Assembly (NCBI RefSeq): GCF_011397635.1
Contig: NC_064773.1
Coordinates: 30,637,449-30,701,448, forward strand
Origin: Epinephelus fuscoguttatus
Taxonomy: Eukaryota; Chordata; Actinopteri; Perciformes; Serranidae
Direction: 5' to 3'
DNA: 64,000 nucleotides
Of this stretch, positions 53,483 through 64,000 are shown piece after piece. Under the pieces are notes generated by a model. That model was not told where the DNA came from, did no database searches, and saw only the letters and a list, made by a program, of their open reading frames with translations. The translations under genes were made by a program, and so were the position numbers. Position 1 is the first letter of the stretch. Every line of letters begins with the position of its first letter.

Positions 53483-56400
53483 ATGGAGGTGACAGCAGCA
53501 CGCCGGTCGTTTCTGTGCGATATCGGTGAGCGCCGTTAATGTTCACAACAGCTTAACACATACAGCAGATATTAGCTGTCTTAATGTCAAGAATGGCAGT
53601 CGGTTCTGTTGACGTCGAGTTAATCATATTAGCTCGTGCTCGTGCCCTGCTCGTGACTGTCAAGATTTGTGTCATATGAAAAAGACCTACTGATATATAG
53701 CTACATTTACACCACAATAATGTCAGCCTTAACTTTAACATACAAACAAGTGAGTTAAAGTGGGCTAATACAACGGTTTTTTTTAATAGTAATTGCATTA
53801 TAAAAAGATACAAAATTTTGTTGAGGTGAAGAAAGTCTATAAAGGTAAATACACCTGTTAGGGAATATAAGGTAGTAATAACTTAGCTAATGCTAATACA
53901 GCTAGCTACTACCACTAATGTTACAGCAGTGTTGGGAAGTAACAAGTTACATGTAATTAAACTACAAAATAAATTTAATTATAATCAGTTACAGGTAGTG
54001 AGAAAAATTAAATTAGTTACTGTGAATTATAACGGGGTTTTATTCAAATATATTCTTTTTTAGTAAAAAGTTATTATGTAAAATTTAACATTAATTCTGT
54101 TGCTTTGAATCTTTTCACAGTGCAGGAATGCTGTCTTTTGTATAGCCCATTTCCGAAAATTTCCCAGTTTTATTTCCCAGTTAAAAACATTCTTTTTGGA
54201 ACTGTAATCAAGAACGAATCAAATATAATAAGTTACATTACTGTGATGAAGTAATTTGAATAGCTGCATTACTTATTACATTTTTTTAATGGGGTAACTA
54301 GTAATCTGTAACCTGTTACATTTTAAAAGTCACCTTCACAACACTGTGTGACAGTTCCTATCATATAATTATTATTATTATTTTATTTTTTATTTATTTA
54401 TTTGTTTTAACCTCGTCCACTCCACCCCCTCCTACCATAGACCCATTTTTGTATTTTTTAGAGGGGGCAGGGGGTTTTAAGGTCGAGATAGCAGGTCAGC
54501 AGTGTATGCCACACAGAAGTGGTATGCATCACCTAAGAGCTGGGAAACTGAAGATAAATTCAAGGTGCAGCGCAACACTGAGTGTTAAGCTTTTCTAGTC
54601 ATAAATATGAAATAAATATTGCGCATGGTTTAGGCACCTATTCAAACTTTGAAAGTAAAGTGTATAGGGACTCACAGCATTATGATGGAAGTGTACGATG
54701 GCCATTCCCTTGCTCAAGTATGTCTCATTAGTTGTTGCAGCATTATTATTTTTGTTACACAGTTTTGGTGCTAAATTTAAGCATTTTTTACCACTTGAAT
54801 TGATAAAGACATGTCAAAAATCTCTCCAAAATATAACAATAAAACATTAAGACCTTGAGGAACACCACAGAAAAATGCATGTTGAGATTTGGTATCAAAA
54901 ACTTTTTGACATTTGGAGATTTCTATAAGAAATGCATTTTTGGTGATTGAGTGACTCCTGAGAAACCCCCTCGTTGTCAATATACCTATGGAAGCCATAC
55001 ATCCTCTGAATGCTTGAGGTCTCTAATTTGTGGGTGTAAAGTTTTCTGAGGCTGTGATTATCAACAGGCAAAAATAACACATTTTTACCGCATGCAAAAA
55101 ACTGCTTGGTTTTTGACAGAACTGTTAAGAACTAATAGGTGGGTACCCAAAAAAAACATTTTATGTAGATGAGATGAGAGGTCAAGAGAACCCTGGAAAA
55201 ATGCCATGCCACTTACTCCCACATTAGCCTAACTTGACAGTGTTATTTAATCCCCTTCCCAACAAGTGAGCATGACATGGTTGGCACCAATGCATTCCCT
55301 TGGCCGTCTAGTTTCATATGATACCAGTATTACCCAAGCTTTAAAAGCTTAGCCAGCTACCGCCTCTGAATGATATGTCAGCCGAGGACACTGGCATCCT
55401 AGCAGAGTGAAAGGGGTTATGAAGTTAAGTTTTTTTTATGAACATGCAAGTATGAAAACAGAGACAGAAAATATTTCAAATGTTTAACTGAATTTCAGAA
55501 ACAAATACAGAAAGTCTTATGAAGTAACTTAGGTGAAATAGCAGCTTCATAAATATCTTTTTAAACTTGGGAGACTTGTGCAAGTATAAATGTGCTGTTA
55601 ATGTGTCACTGTCTGTGTAAGGTTTCTGGGCAGACCGGACTGCCCTGCATGAAGCAGCTTCCCACGGCAGGACCCTGCAGCTGAAACAGCTGATAGAAAG
55701 TGGAGCATCGGTCAACATGGTGACGGTGGACAACATCACTCCGCTCCATGAAGCCTGCATAAAGGCTCATCCAAACTGTGCCCGGCTGCTGCTGGAGGCT
55801 GGAGCCCAGGTGGGATAAACCTCAACATGGTCCTACCCCTACTTATAGAGGACCAAACATGACGAAATAGAGTACTTAAATAAAGTGGGACACCTTATCA
55901 CAAGCACTTGTATGAAGTGATGCAATGTGATACAGAGTAAATAGTACCTTTGTGGGGTTTGTGAAGCAACCTATGCTCTCAAAAGTTGCCATGGAATTGG
56001 GACAGTACCTCTCTTCACATTGCAATAGGTCCTATAAAGTGTAATATATGCCACTAAAATTTTTACTGCAATTTAAAGCTGTATGACAGAAGGGTATGTT
56101 TGTGTGGTTGTTCCAGGTGGATGTACGGACCATTCATGGGAGCACACCTTTGTGTCACGCGTGTGCCTCTGGCAGCCTGGAGTGTGCCAAGCTGCTTCTG
56201 GAGTATGGAGCCAATGTTAACCCTTCCCTCACTGCTCTCACGGCCTCGCCGCTCCACGAGGCCTGCATACAAGGTAAACCTAAAGCAGCAGTAAGACAGC
56301 GTTCAACCCGCCATACCCCGTCAGACCTCCTTGTTATAAGTAAAACTTTACATTCCTCTCAGGTAATGTCGAAGTAGTGAGGTTGATGATAGCCAGCGGT

Positions 56401-58812
56401 GCCCAGCTGGAGGCTAATGATGTCCACTTTGGTCCACCACTCCACATCGCATGTGCCAAAGGACACATGGACTGTGTCAAGGAGCTGCTCAATGCAGGTC
56501 AGCAAGAAGGCTGCAGGTCAGACAGTGTGTTAAGGGATAAATCCATCCTTAAAGGTCCAGTGTGTAGGACTTAAGGCCATCTATTGGGAGAAATGGAGTA
56601 TAATACTAATACCTTTGATTTATCAAGAAGATAATCAACAGATTCATTGGCAATGAAAATATTTGTTAGTTACAGTCCAACTGGCTACGTATAAGTTGGA
56701 AAGTAACTTAGCTTGAATGTGGTCAAGGAGTTACACTGTAACTTAGATTTAAGATAAAACTCAAAATGTACTCCTCCCCTTCCTTATTAACTGTTGTCAG
56801 GGGATGTCAGAGGATTCAGGTGTGATTTTATACTGCATTCACTTGAGATGAGAAGCACTTACTTGCTTATAACACAGAGATGTAACTGTTTAAGTACTGA
56901 CTTTGACTCTTTTCACCAGTAGATGGAAGTTTTCTACAGACTTTTAATAATGTTTTACTATTTGTGACCATATTTATGTGTGATAACAGCTATCCTCGTC
57001 CAAGCTAAAAACATCAAAGCCCTGCAGGAGCAATAGAATAATGATAGTTGAATTCTTACTGAGGTTAGCCTTGATACCAGCTTGATACGCAGTCCTGCCA
57101 AAGGTCTCACAGTGTATTGACTAACTTCTGCTCAGCTGCTGCGACACGTTGCATGGCTTGTTTGGGCTGTCTCTTGTAATGCGATCCCCTGGTAAACATA
57201 TAGTAAATGTCTGTTATAATGCTATACTTATTTTAAAAACCAGTGTCAGTGTCTAAAAAAGATGCAGTTAAAGGTTGAGTTATTCTTTCCGGTGTATATC
57301 ACAAGTTCGGAGTTTGATGAAAAGTCTCTTTTCATATCATCAGAGTAGCCACTGGTCGACATTTTAGTTAGTATGTAGTGAAATTCAGCTGGCGGAGACC
57401 TGAATCTAGTGTTAGATCAGTAATCACTGTAAATACTGGGATCTGTAACATTTTTGCCCAAGTCCCGTCATTGTCAAGTGAGGAAGTGGAGGCAGGGGCT
57501 GTTAGTAAAAAAAAAAAAGTTCATATTGTAATAAAGAAGAACATGTTCACATGTTTTAATAGTCAAAACACACTTTATTTTCCTCATACTATTTGTACTG
57601 GAGATAGGCTAGCGCTGATTGGTTTGGTCAGTGGAGTCATTGCAGCTGGGAAATGACTGTAATAGGGGAATAGTGGCACTTTTTTTTAACATTAAAAAAT
57701 CACCAATAAAGGCTTCTAAACGTAACCGGACATGTTCAAGCAGGAATATGATCAAAAACCGATGATCAAAAATGATCATTACATGTTTCCCTGATGTTAG
57801 CATGTAGCTTCATTTAGCAGTGCAGGCTAAATAATGTAAACACTTGCAGCAGTGTGCATGGAACAGATGACCATATAAAGAAATCACTCATTCCACAATG
57901 TCATATTGTAGCCAGAGTAGAAAACTGTTGTAAATGGAGTTTTCTGAAAGCTAGGAGACAGAAACTTGAGGTTTTTGCTTACAGGAATTACCTCTACATA
58001 TGTCTACCTCATAATACATATTATTTTGAAACTTTGGCATAATACGTCACCTTTAAATCCTGATTCTTTTTTGCGCTGTTAGGATGTATAAACTATTTGT
58101 TATTTCATCCTGTATGATTATTACATGTCAGTGCATAATGATAGCTCCAAAGGGAGTCCCTTGCTTTTGATTCTACAAGACTGATGACAAAATTACAACA
58201 AAGTCCATGTTTCATATTTGCAGGACAAAGAAAAACACACCACCAAGCAAATGAAATGAGGTTAACTGTAACAGCATTGTATGAGGGTGCATTTTACTTT
58301 TACAAGCTCTGTCAAAATATTCAGATCATTTATATATCCAAACCAGCAGGCCTCAGCTTGTCTTACCCTCCTGCAGGTGCCAAGGTGAACTCAGTTCGAT
58401 TCCATGAGATAGCTCTGCACCACGCAGCACGAGTCGACATGGTGGACATGGTTGAGCTGTTGATGGAGTTTGGAGCCAACGCGTATGCCAGCGACAACCT
58501 GGGGAAAAAGCCTGTAGACTACACAGCACCTGGGTCTACCACCCACACCTGCCTCATGTTTTATGAAAGTAAGCTCTGCTTCAGGGAGCTATAAGCAGTC
58601 ATTTGCTTGTTAATCATGATAACCTGACCTATGGAAACCTCCTCTTGTGGACAGGTAATCCTCTGAGCCTGCAGCAGCTTTGTAGAATCACTGTGAGGAT
58701 GATGCTCGGTACCAGAGCCTCAGAGGTCATAGGTCACCTGGACGTATCCCACCGCATCCTCAGCTACCTGCAGTACTGTGAACCTCCTGCATCACTACAG
58801 AGTGACACATGA
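53483..58812 (+). CDS. asb13: Ankyrin repeat and SOCS box protein 13-type, copy 1
   Basis: Six exons: 53483-53525, 55622-55809, 56117-56273, 56363-56497, 58377-58568 and 58655-58812, GT-AG throughout, 873 nt, 290 residues. The start MEVTAARRSFLCDIG leads into six ankyrin repeats (for example ITPLHEACIKAHPNCARLLL, STPLCHACASGSLECAKLLL, ASPLHEACIQGNVEVVRLMI, PPLHIACAKGHMDCVKELLN, IALHHAARVDMVDMVELLME). The C-terminal SOCS box has the elongin BC box LSLQQLCRITVRMMLG and the Cullin-5-side segment LDVSHRILSYLQY, where the usual proline is replaced by serine. A 12-residue tail follows that copy 2 lacks. ASB proteins are substrate receptors of Cullin-5/elongin BC ubiquitin ligases. Human ASB13 has 278 residues. 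Zebrafish has tandem asb13a.1 and asb13a.2 genes, and this pair is probably the same duplication (inference). Confidence 0.92.
53927..54346. mobile_element. hAT-type MITE in asb13 copy 1 intron 1
   Basis: Ends CAGTGTTGGGAAGTAAC and ...CTTCACAACACTG, imperfect inverted repeats, with internal palindromic AGTTAC/GTAACT words. Flanks TGTTACAG (53919-53926) and TGTGACAG (54347-54354) match at 7 of 8 bases. 420 bp, non-coding. Confidence 0.75.
54658..54925. repeat. Dispersed repeat, copy 2 (see 44637-44900)
   Basis: Direct-orientation relative of 44637-44900, sharing GTGTATAGGGACT, ATGATGGAAGT, GATGGCCATTCCC, TTTGGTGCTAAATTTAA and ATTTGGTATCAAAAACTTTT in the same order. It continues past the point where copy 1 is interrupted. 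Confidence 0.7.
56549..56720. repeat. TTAA-adjacent transposon end (left end)
   Basis: TTAA at 56549-56552 is followed by AGGTCCAGTGTGTAGGACTT, a recurring terminal sequence of a common fish DNA transposon. The matching right terminus was not found, so only one end is annotated. It is in asb13 copy 1 intron 4. Confidence 0.4.
57330..58056. repeat. TTAA-adjacent transposon fragment (right end at 58052)
   Basis: The stretch ends CATAATACGTCACCT followed by TTAA (58053-58056). Read in reverse it starts AGGTGACGTATTATG and includes words such as CTAAATGAAGCTACATGCTA that I associate with a common teleost element. The left boundary is unclear, and no coding capacity is seen. In asb13 copy 1 intron 4. 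Confidence 0.4.
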
Positions 58813-59020
58813 ACGGATGAAGCCTGAATGAGAGACTGGTCATCCTCAAAAAGAAGCATCACGGACAATATTTGCTTATAATTCTTAATATATTAGGTTA
58901 TTCATTATATTTTTTAATGTATGACATGCGAATTAGGAATTGTGTTGTCATTGCTGCTTTGATATTGTTGTATTGTAAAATAATGTTATGTATTATATAG
59001 CATTATATATCCTGACATAG

Positions 59021-59026
59021 AATAAA
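59021..59026 (+). terminator. Polyadenylation signal of asb13 copy 1
   Basis: AATAAA 208 bp after the stop codon of asb13 copy 1. The next gene's promoter motif begins only 50 bp further on, so the two genes are packed closely. Confidence 0.65.
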
Positions 59027-59075
59027 GATTCGTTGCGTCCTGTAAAGATGATGAAATGGCCTATATGGTGTAAAA

Positions 59076-59122
59076 ACTACAAGTCCCAGCATGCACTTCG
59101 AGTTCCCGGTATGTCACGTGAC
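59076..59122 (+). promoter_or_regulatory. ZNF143/THAP11-like site and CACGTG E-box of asb13 copy 2
   Basis: ACTACAAGTCCCAGCATGC at 59076-59094 is an almost ideal ZNF143/THAP11-type site. The palindrome GTCACGTGAC (59113-59122) is an E-box of the USF/MiT (CLEAR-like) kind. They lie 149 and 112 bp upstream of the start codon. Confidence 0.65.
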
Positions 59123-59224
59123 TCGCCGTTTGTAAACATTACCAGGAGGCGGCTGTTTACAAACACACCGTGACTTTGCGTCTGTTCTGACGTTGTTAAT
59201 TCCACGCGGAGAGAAAAAAAAGAC

Positions 59225-62200
59225 ATGATGGAAATTGAGAATTCATATTTCTTTGGAGATATTGGTGAGTATGAAACCAAGACAACATGGCCGGGGAGAC
59301 GGTCGCTTTTTCGGACTTGACCCGATTTGAAGCCGGCATGTATGGCAGGAATGTCATAGGGAATGCTAGCGTGCTAGCAAGCGGCTTCCCACGGCATGAT
59401 TAGCGGTAGCTAGCTGTTAGCAACAGCTGTAGAAGTGTAACTTGATCTTATTGCCATTAGCGTCTGCTCTATTGCTCATCTGCCTTTTACATTTGTATTA
59501 CAGCAGAAGGTGTATAGATGGATTTTGACAAAATAATGAAGAGTAGTCGGCATAGTGTAGGCCTGTGTTTGTGCCCACTAATAATTTAAATTCGACATTT
59601 GTGTCATGATAATATGGTTGAAATCATAGCCCTCAGTCTACAGTTTTTTCAGGAGGCATTTATTAGTATTATTTTTAGACATTTAATTGGATTGAGCGCT
59701 TTTCTTTAATCTCAGTATTTTCTTAGATGTGATATTAGATTATAATAATTATGATAATACTATACTGAACTACCACTATATTATATGTATATAATTCATA
59801 GAGCAACTTGTCTTAGTTCTGCTAAAAGCAGTTGGCATGAAACAAAACAGTGACAGTACAGTTAGAGTAAAAAGAGAACAGACAGGACAAATAATATGCA
59901 CCATAATACAAGAACAACTATTGGTGAAAATATTGGTGACAACACTGAATCATTAATCATCTTATATACAGTGTGTTCATGTTGTGTCTTCCCCCACAGG
60001 CTGCTGGTCAGAGAGAACCGAGGTGCACAAGGCAGCGTGCCAAGGTGAGACCACCCAGCTGAAGCACCTCATCCAAAGCGGAGCTTCGGTCAATGTCGTG
60101 GCAGTGGACTCCATCACACCGCTACACGAGGCGTGCCTCCGCGGACAGACCCAGTGTGTCCGGCTGCTGCTGGAAGCTGGAGCTCAGGTGAGCCAGGGAG
60201 ACAGATGGATGCCTGTCTGCCACCTTATGGGTGACTTTAGCTGAGACAGGTAGCTTTTGGTCTACAGAACAAAAAATAAATGTAGGTAAAAAAAATAATA
60301 ATAAGGGAAGGCAAAGAAGGGTGTTTGTCTGATAAGGAGAGCAAATGTGATTCTGAAGAGGCTGAAGTATTCTGTATTTAATCCTCTGTCCTTTAATGCA
60401 TCTCAGGTGGATGCAAGGAATGTTGATGGCAGCACCCCGCTGTGTGATGCCTGTTCAGCTGGTAGTTTGGAGTGTGTCAGACTCTTGCTGGATCATGGCG
60501 CCAAGGCCAACCCTGCCCTCACCTCCCGCACGGCATCGCCCCTCCACGAGGCCTGCATGGGAGGTGAGTGCTTCTGCTCACTGCACCTGTCTTTTAGTTT
60601 TTGTGAAATCCAGTAATAATTAATCTTTATAAATAAATTTATCTTACACAACATCCTCTTCTCATATTTCAGGAAACTCAGACTGTGTGAAGCTCCTTAT
60701 TGCCACAGGTGCTTGTCTGGAGGCATACGACCTTTACTACGGGACCCCGCTGCATGTGGCCTGTGCTAATGAAAACATAGAATGTGTGAAAGAGCTGCTC
60801 AATGCAGGTGAGCATCAGTGCAAAGCAGGGTGGGAAAATGTACAAAACCAGACGTGGCATTGCTTTAACTTTGTTTGTATGTGTACTGCTTTCAGATTTG
60901 GGAGGTGGTATTTTAATTCTAGCATTTGACTCCAATGCTGGTGTCACTTGAGAATAGGTTAGCTGGCCTGTAATGATACGCCCCTGCTGTCCCAGTTTAA
61001 ACTGCGGTACCAGACACCAAGTACACATGAGGTCATCCCTGCAGTTTTCCATGTTTTAACCTATTAAGCATAAATTGTGTATACTCTCCTAATGATCATT
61101 TAGCAAAGCAATTTGTGTAAACTGATTTCCTAACTCTTACCACTATTTTCAGTTTTTTCAGCATTCTGTGAAAATTAGCATGCAGGGAGTTGAAACGTGA
61201 ATGACCCATAATGCAGCACACAGTGCAAGCACAGACAACTTTGTGAACTCATCCTTTTACAAAAACTCATTAGTTGCCAAATGTCAGACAAAACAAACCA
61301 AATTCACACCTTTCTTTTCATGATGGCAGTGTTTTTTTGTTTGTTTGTTTGTTTGTTTTTGGTGCAAGAATCAAAATTCACTACAAAAACTGTTAAGTTT
61401 GTCATGTGAATTCTAATAATAAGTCTGTGTCATAAAAGTTAAAGCTGGGGTAGGCAGGAATCTGGAAGAGGTAGAATTTTAAAATACACCCTCCTCCTGC
61501 AGCTCCCCCCTCTCTGTCCTAAGCTCCTCCCACCAGACAACCATGGGACTATTGTCATGCTTCTAGAGTAGTCCAGTGTTACCCAAACGTTTAAAACGAG
61601 AAACGATAATTAGCAAGCCACTCACTCCACAGTCCCTCTGCCATGCTCTGTGCCACACTGGACTGCTTTGCTGGGAGGAGAATGGAAATGGACCTTCTAT
61701 TAGTGGCTGTAGCAGCTCGAATTCAGCCAGCACAAATCCCCCATTGCTGGGTGGCCAGTGCCACCACCAGGGCTAACCAGTACCAGCAGCAACAGAAAGT
61801 TTGCTGATCTGGTGGGGAGTCAGAGCTGTCTGGTCCCCTGGCGCTGTGGTTTCAGTTGGCTGGATTGAGCTGCTGCCTGTTCTCCTCCTGGAGAGGTGGT
61901 CTGTTGCAGCAGGGAGTGAGGCAGAGGACAAATTGTGATTCAAAGTTCTAGCTTACATTAGCTACATAAATGTAAACTTTGAAGCCACGGTTATGGACCT
62001 TTGGCTTTGGTTAGCAGAAGGCTAAACTATTAGCAACATTTTCTCTCTGTCTCTGTAACACTTTGCAGATATTGACATATTTTGTTTCGTTTATTGTAGA
62101 CTCTCTTTTAGACTCTCTTGAAGTTGTCCTTTTTCGGGTTGCTTTGCAGTGTAGGCAGTTGTTGTCAATGCTGGAATAGCAACGTTCTTTGCAGGATTCT

Positions 62201-63092
62201 CTGACATTGAGCTGGATTTTCTAAAGCCTGAAAACTGAGCCAAAAGGAGGTGCAGACATCTAGTTTTCTCCTAGACCACTTGAATTACAATATGCTTAAA
62301 GTTTATTATATGATTTTTGCCCAATGATCCCAAACGGCCTAACTACAGCCTGCGGCCTTTAAGGGTAAGGTTGGGGATAATATATATTTTTCATCTGGTC
62401 AAAAATCTAATGACAATTTGAGTAAAGTTTGTCACAAACTACATTGACCAGCTGTTCACTAAGGCTTTTAAAAAATTAAACTGTGTATGTGTGACCAGTT
62501 TTTAAAGATGTATGCCTTCAAAAAGAATCAGTGGACTTGGGACTGAAAGCTACTGACAGGGTGGGGAAGTCAGAGAGTATGAAGAGACTCAATACTCATC
62601 AAGAGATTTGCTGACAGTAAAAAATGTAGACAGCTGACAAATGTCCTCTTCCTATTAGGTGCTAAAGTGAATGCTGCCAGGCTACACGAGATTCCGCTAC
62701 ATCATGCTGCTAAAAACAAGCGAGTTGAGATAGTGGAGTTACTGCTGGAGTTCGGGGCCAATGTCTACGCCAGAGATCAGCACAACAGGAAGCCCATCGA
62801 TTACACCACGCCAGGCTCTCCCTCTGCAACCTGCCTACAGCTTTATGAGAGTAAGTTATTCACAAAAGTCAGGGTTGAGTGGAAAACAAACATGTAGATC
62901 TCCCAGTTTGTGGAGTTGTCCTTATTCATGTACAACAATGTAGTGTCAACATAACACCAGCAGATGGCAAGCAAGGATCGCATTTCACCTCCAGGACATT
63001 TGACACATGTTGTTTACTGTGATGCTCATATATACCTTTGATCATGTATCGGCTAGCCAATGTAGTAACTGGATCCATATGCATTACACCTT

Positions 63093-63158
<66 letters not shown>

Positions 63159-63343
63159 ACATGTACTATTTTTAATATGTTGTGAACACTTATTCCATCT
63201 TTCTCCTGTCTGCAGCCACCCCCATGACTCTGCAGCAGCTCTGCAGGTTGGCAGTGAGGAAGAAGTTGGGCACCAGAGCTGTAAAGGCCATAAGTCAACT
63301 AGACGTACCTAAACTCATTATCAGCTACCTCTGCTATCAGTGA
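59225..63343 (+). CDS. asb13: Ankyrin repeat and SOCS box protein 13-type, copy 2
   Basis: Six exons: 59225-59264, 60000-60187, 60407-60563, 60673-60807, 62659-62850 and 63216-63343, GT-AG throughout, 840 nt, 279 residues. Exons 2-5 have exactly the lengths of copy 1 (188, 157, 135, 192). The start has two consecutive ATGs (59225, 59228): MMEIENSYFFGDIG. Ankyrin repeats include ITPLHEACLRGQTQCVRLLL, STPLCDACSAGSLECVRLLL, TPLHVACANENIECVKELLN and IPLHHAAKNKRVEIVELLLE. The SOCS box is MTLQQLCRLAVRKKLGTRAV followed by LDVPKLIISYLCYQ, with the proline kept. This copy is closer than copy 1 to what I recall of mammalian ASB13 in its ARNVDGSTPLCDAC repeat and its C-terminal length. Its role would be substrate recognition in a Cullin-5 ubiquitin ligase. 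Confidence 0.93.
61439..61800. repeat. TTAA-adjacent transposon end
   Basis: TTAA at 61439-61442 followed by AGCTGGGGTAGGCAGGAATC. The same terminal word (TGCTGGGGTAGGCAG after TTAA) recurs at the right edge of the window (63977-64000), so two copies of the family flank the end of the second asb13 gene. The right terminus of this copy was not found. In asb13 copy 2 intron 4. Confidence 0.5.
63096..63155. repeat. (TA)n microsatellite
   Basis: About 60 bp of uninterrupted TA dinucleotides, in the last intron of asb13 copy 2, about 60 bp before the acceptor of exon 6. Confidence 0.95.
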
Positions 63344-63665
63344 GTCTTACCTGGAGGACAAGTTGGATCAAGGTTTACAGAAACCTAGAAACTTACAGAC
63401 GTGCTGCATAATTTTAAGAAAAACACAGCAAAGGTGCCACTGCATTAGACGTGATAATAGTATACACACAGTTTAGCTGCACTTTCAAATGAATAGGAGT
63501 ATCCTAGCTCCTCTGTTGGAGTTGTTTAGGTGCTGTAAATTATTTCATCGTATTCACACTCACGTTACCCATGGGCTTTATCCAGGTAAAAGAATTACTA
63601 AGCTATTTTAGATAACCAGAACTGGAATACCCTTCAGTCTGTGAAATGTAGACACCTTGTGCCAT

Positions 63666-63671
63666 AATAAA
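63666..63671 (+). terminator. Candidate polyadenylation signal of asb13 copy 2
   Basis: AATAAA 323 bp after the stop codon, the first sense-strand hexamer downstream of the gene. Confidence 0.5.
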
Positions 63672-63976
63672 CAGCAGGATACCAGTCCAATGATAATTCT
63701 CCTGCCTAGTTTGCTCTGTGACACTGGCCCTTAGGAGCACAGAGCATTCTTCTACTTGAAACATAGCAAAGCGAAAGAAGGATGATGTTGTTAATGAGGT
63801 CGGTTCCCTGCATGTCCTTCCTGATCAAGTCATGAAAGATGTCACCTGTATCTAACACAAAGCAACAGCAGGGCCAGTCATGATGACAAATGTATGCACA
63901 TAATTGAATTGATTGATAATCTACATAATTTTACTTTTCCTCTATTAATGTAAATATACTGTTTGGATTTGGACAC

Positions 63977-64000
63977 TTAATGCTGGGGTAGGCAGTTTTG
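63977..64000. repeat. TTAA-adjacent transposon end cut by the window edge
   Basis: TTAA followed by TGCTGGGGTAGGCAGTTTTG, the same terminal word as at 61439. The rest of the element lies outside the window. Confidence 0.45.

Noticed and set aside
63007-63312. Open frames with long Tyr-Ile runs on both strands
   Set aside because: Translation of the (TA)n microsatellite overlapping the real last exon of asb13 copy 2.

Overview
This is vertebrate nuclear DNA, almost certainly from a ray-finned (teleost) fish and probably a percomorph (inference). The reasons are short exons in long introns, GT-AG junctions, CA and TA microsatellites, and many Tc1/mariner, hAT-like and TTAA-flanked DNA transposons plus non-LTR retrotransposon pieces. 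All family names come from recognition; no database search was run.

Five protein genes and one tRNA gene can be supported. (1) Minus strand 8367 to 3509: glt8d2, a GT8-family glycosyltransferase. Seven coding exons are visible; the C-terminal part is not in the window. (2) Plus strand 13606-22703: ankrd16, seven exons, 371 codons, ankyrin repeats only, with an intron-containing tRNA-Tyr(GTA) gene in intron 1. (3) Plus strand 26875-50046: gdi2, a Rab GDP-dissociation inhibitor, ten exons, 446 codons, with a 7.8 kb first intron. (4) and (5) Plus strand 53483-58812 and 59225-63343: two tandem asb13-type genes (ankyrin repeats plus SOCS box), six exons each with the same internal exon lengths. 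Human 10p15 also carries ASB13, GDI2 and ANKRD16 close together, so this is a conserved block; glt8d2 beside it is not part of that human arrangement.

The rest is mostly mobile DNA. Elements with readable boundaries and target duplications include a complete but frameshifted Tc1 element (22986-24613), hAT-like elements at 9840-10072, 29993-31021, 35979-37800 (with 36524-37085 nested in it) and 53927-54346, TTAA-flanked elements at 19787-20640 and 21136-22268, an element with a 6-bp duplication at 40864-43120 that contains another repeat, and a retroposed fragment at 48128-48495 with a perfect 16-bp duplication.

The more unusual content lies in this accessory DNA. There are two separate fragments of a RecQ-like helicase gene, a P2X7-type cysteine (ballast-like) motif inside a TTAA element, two copies of a short first-exon-like open frame ending at the same splice donor, and an internally duplicated coiled-coil pseudogene in ankrd16. 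ZNF143/THAP11-like promoter words lie upstream of ankrd16 and both asb13 genes. I see no wholly new multi-gene system; the helicase fragments and the captured exons are the best leads.
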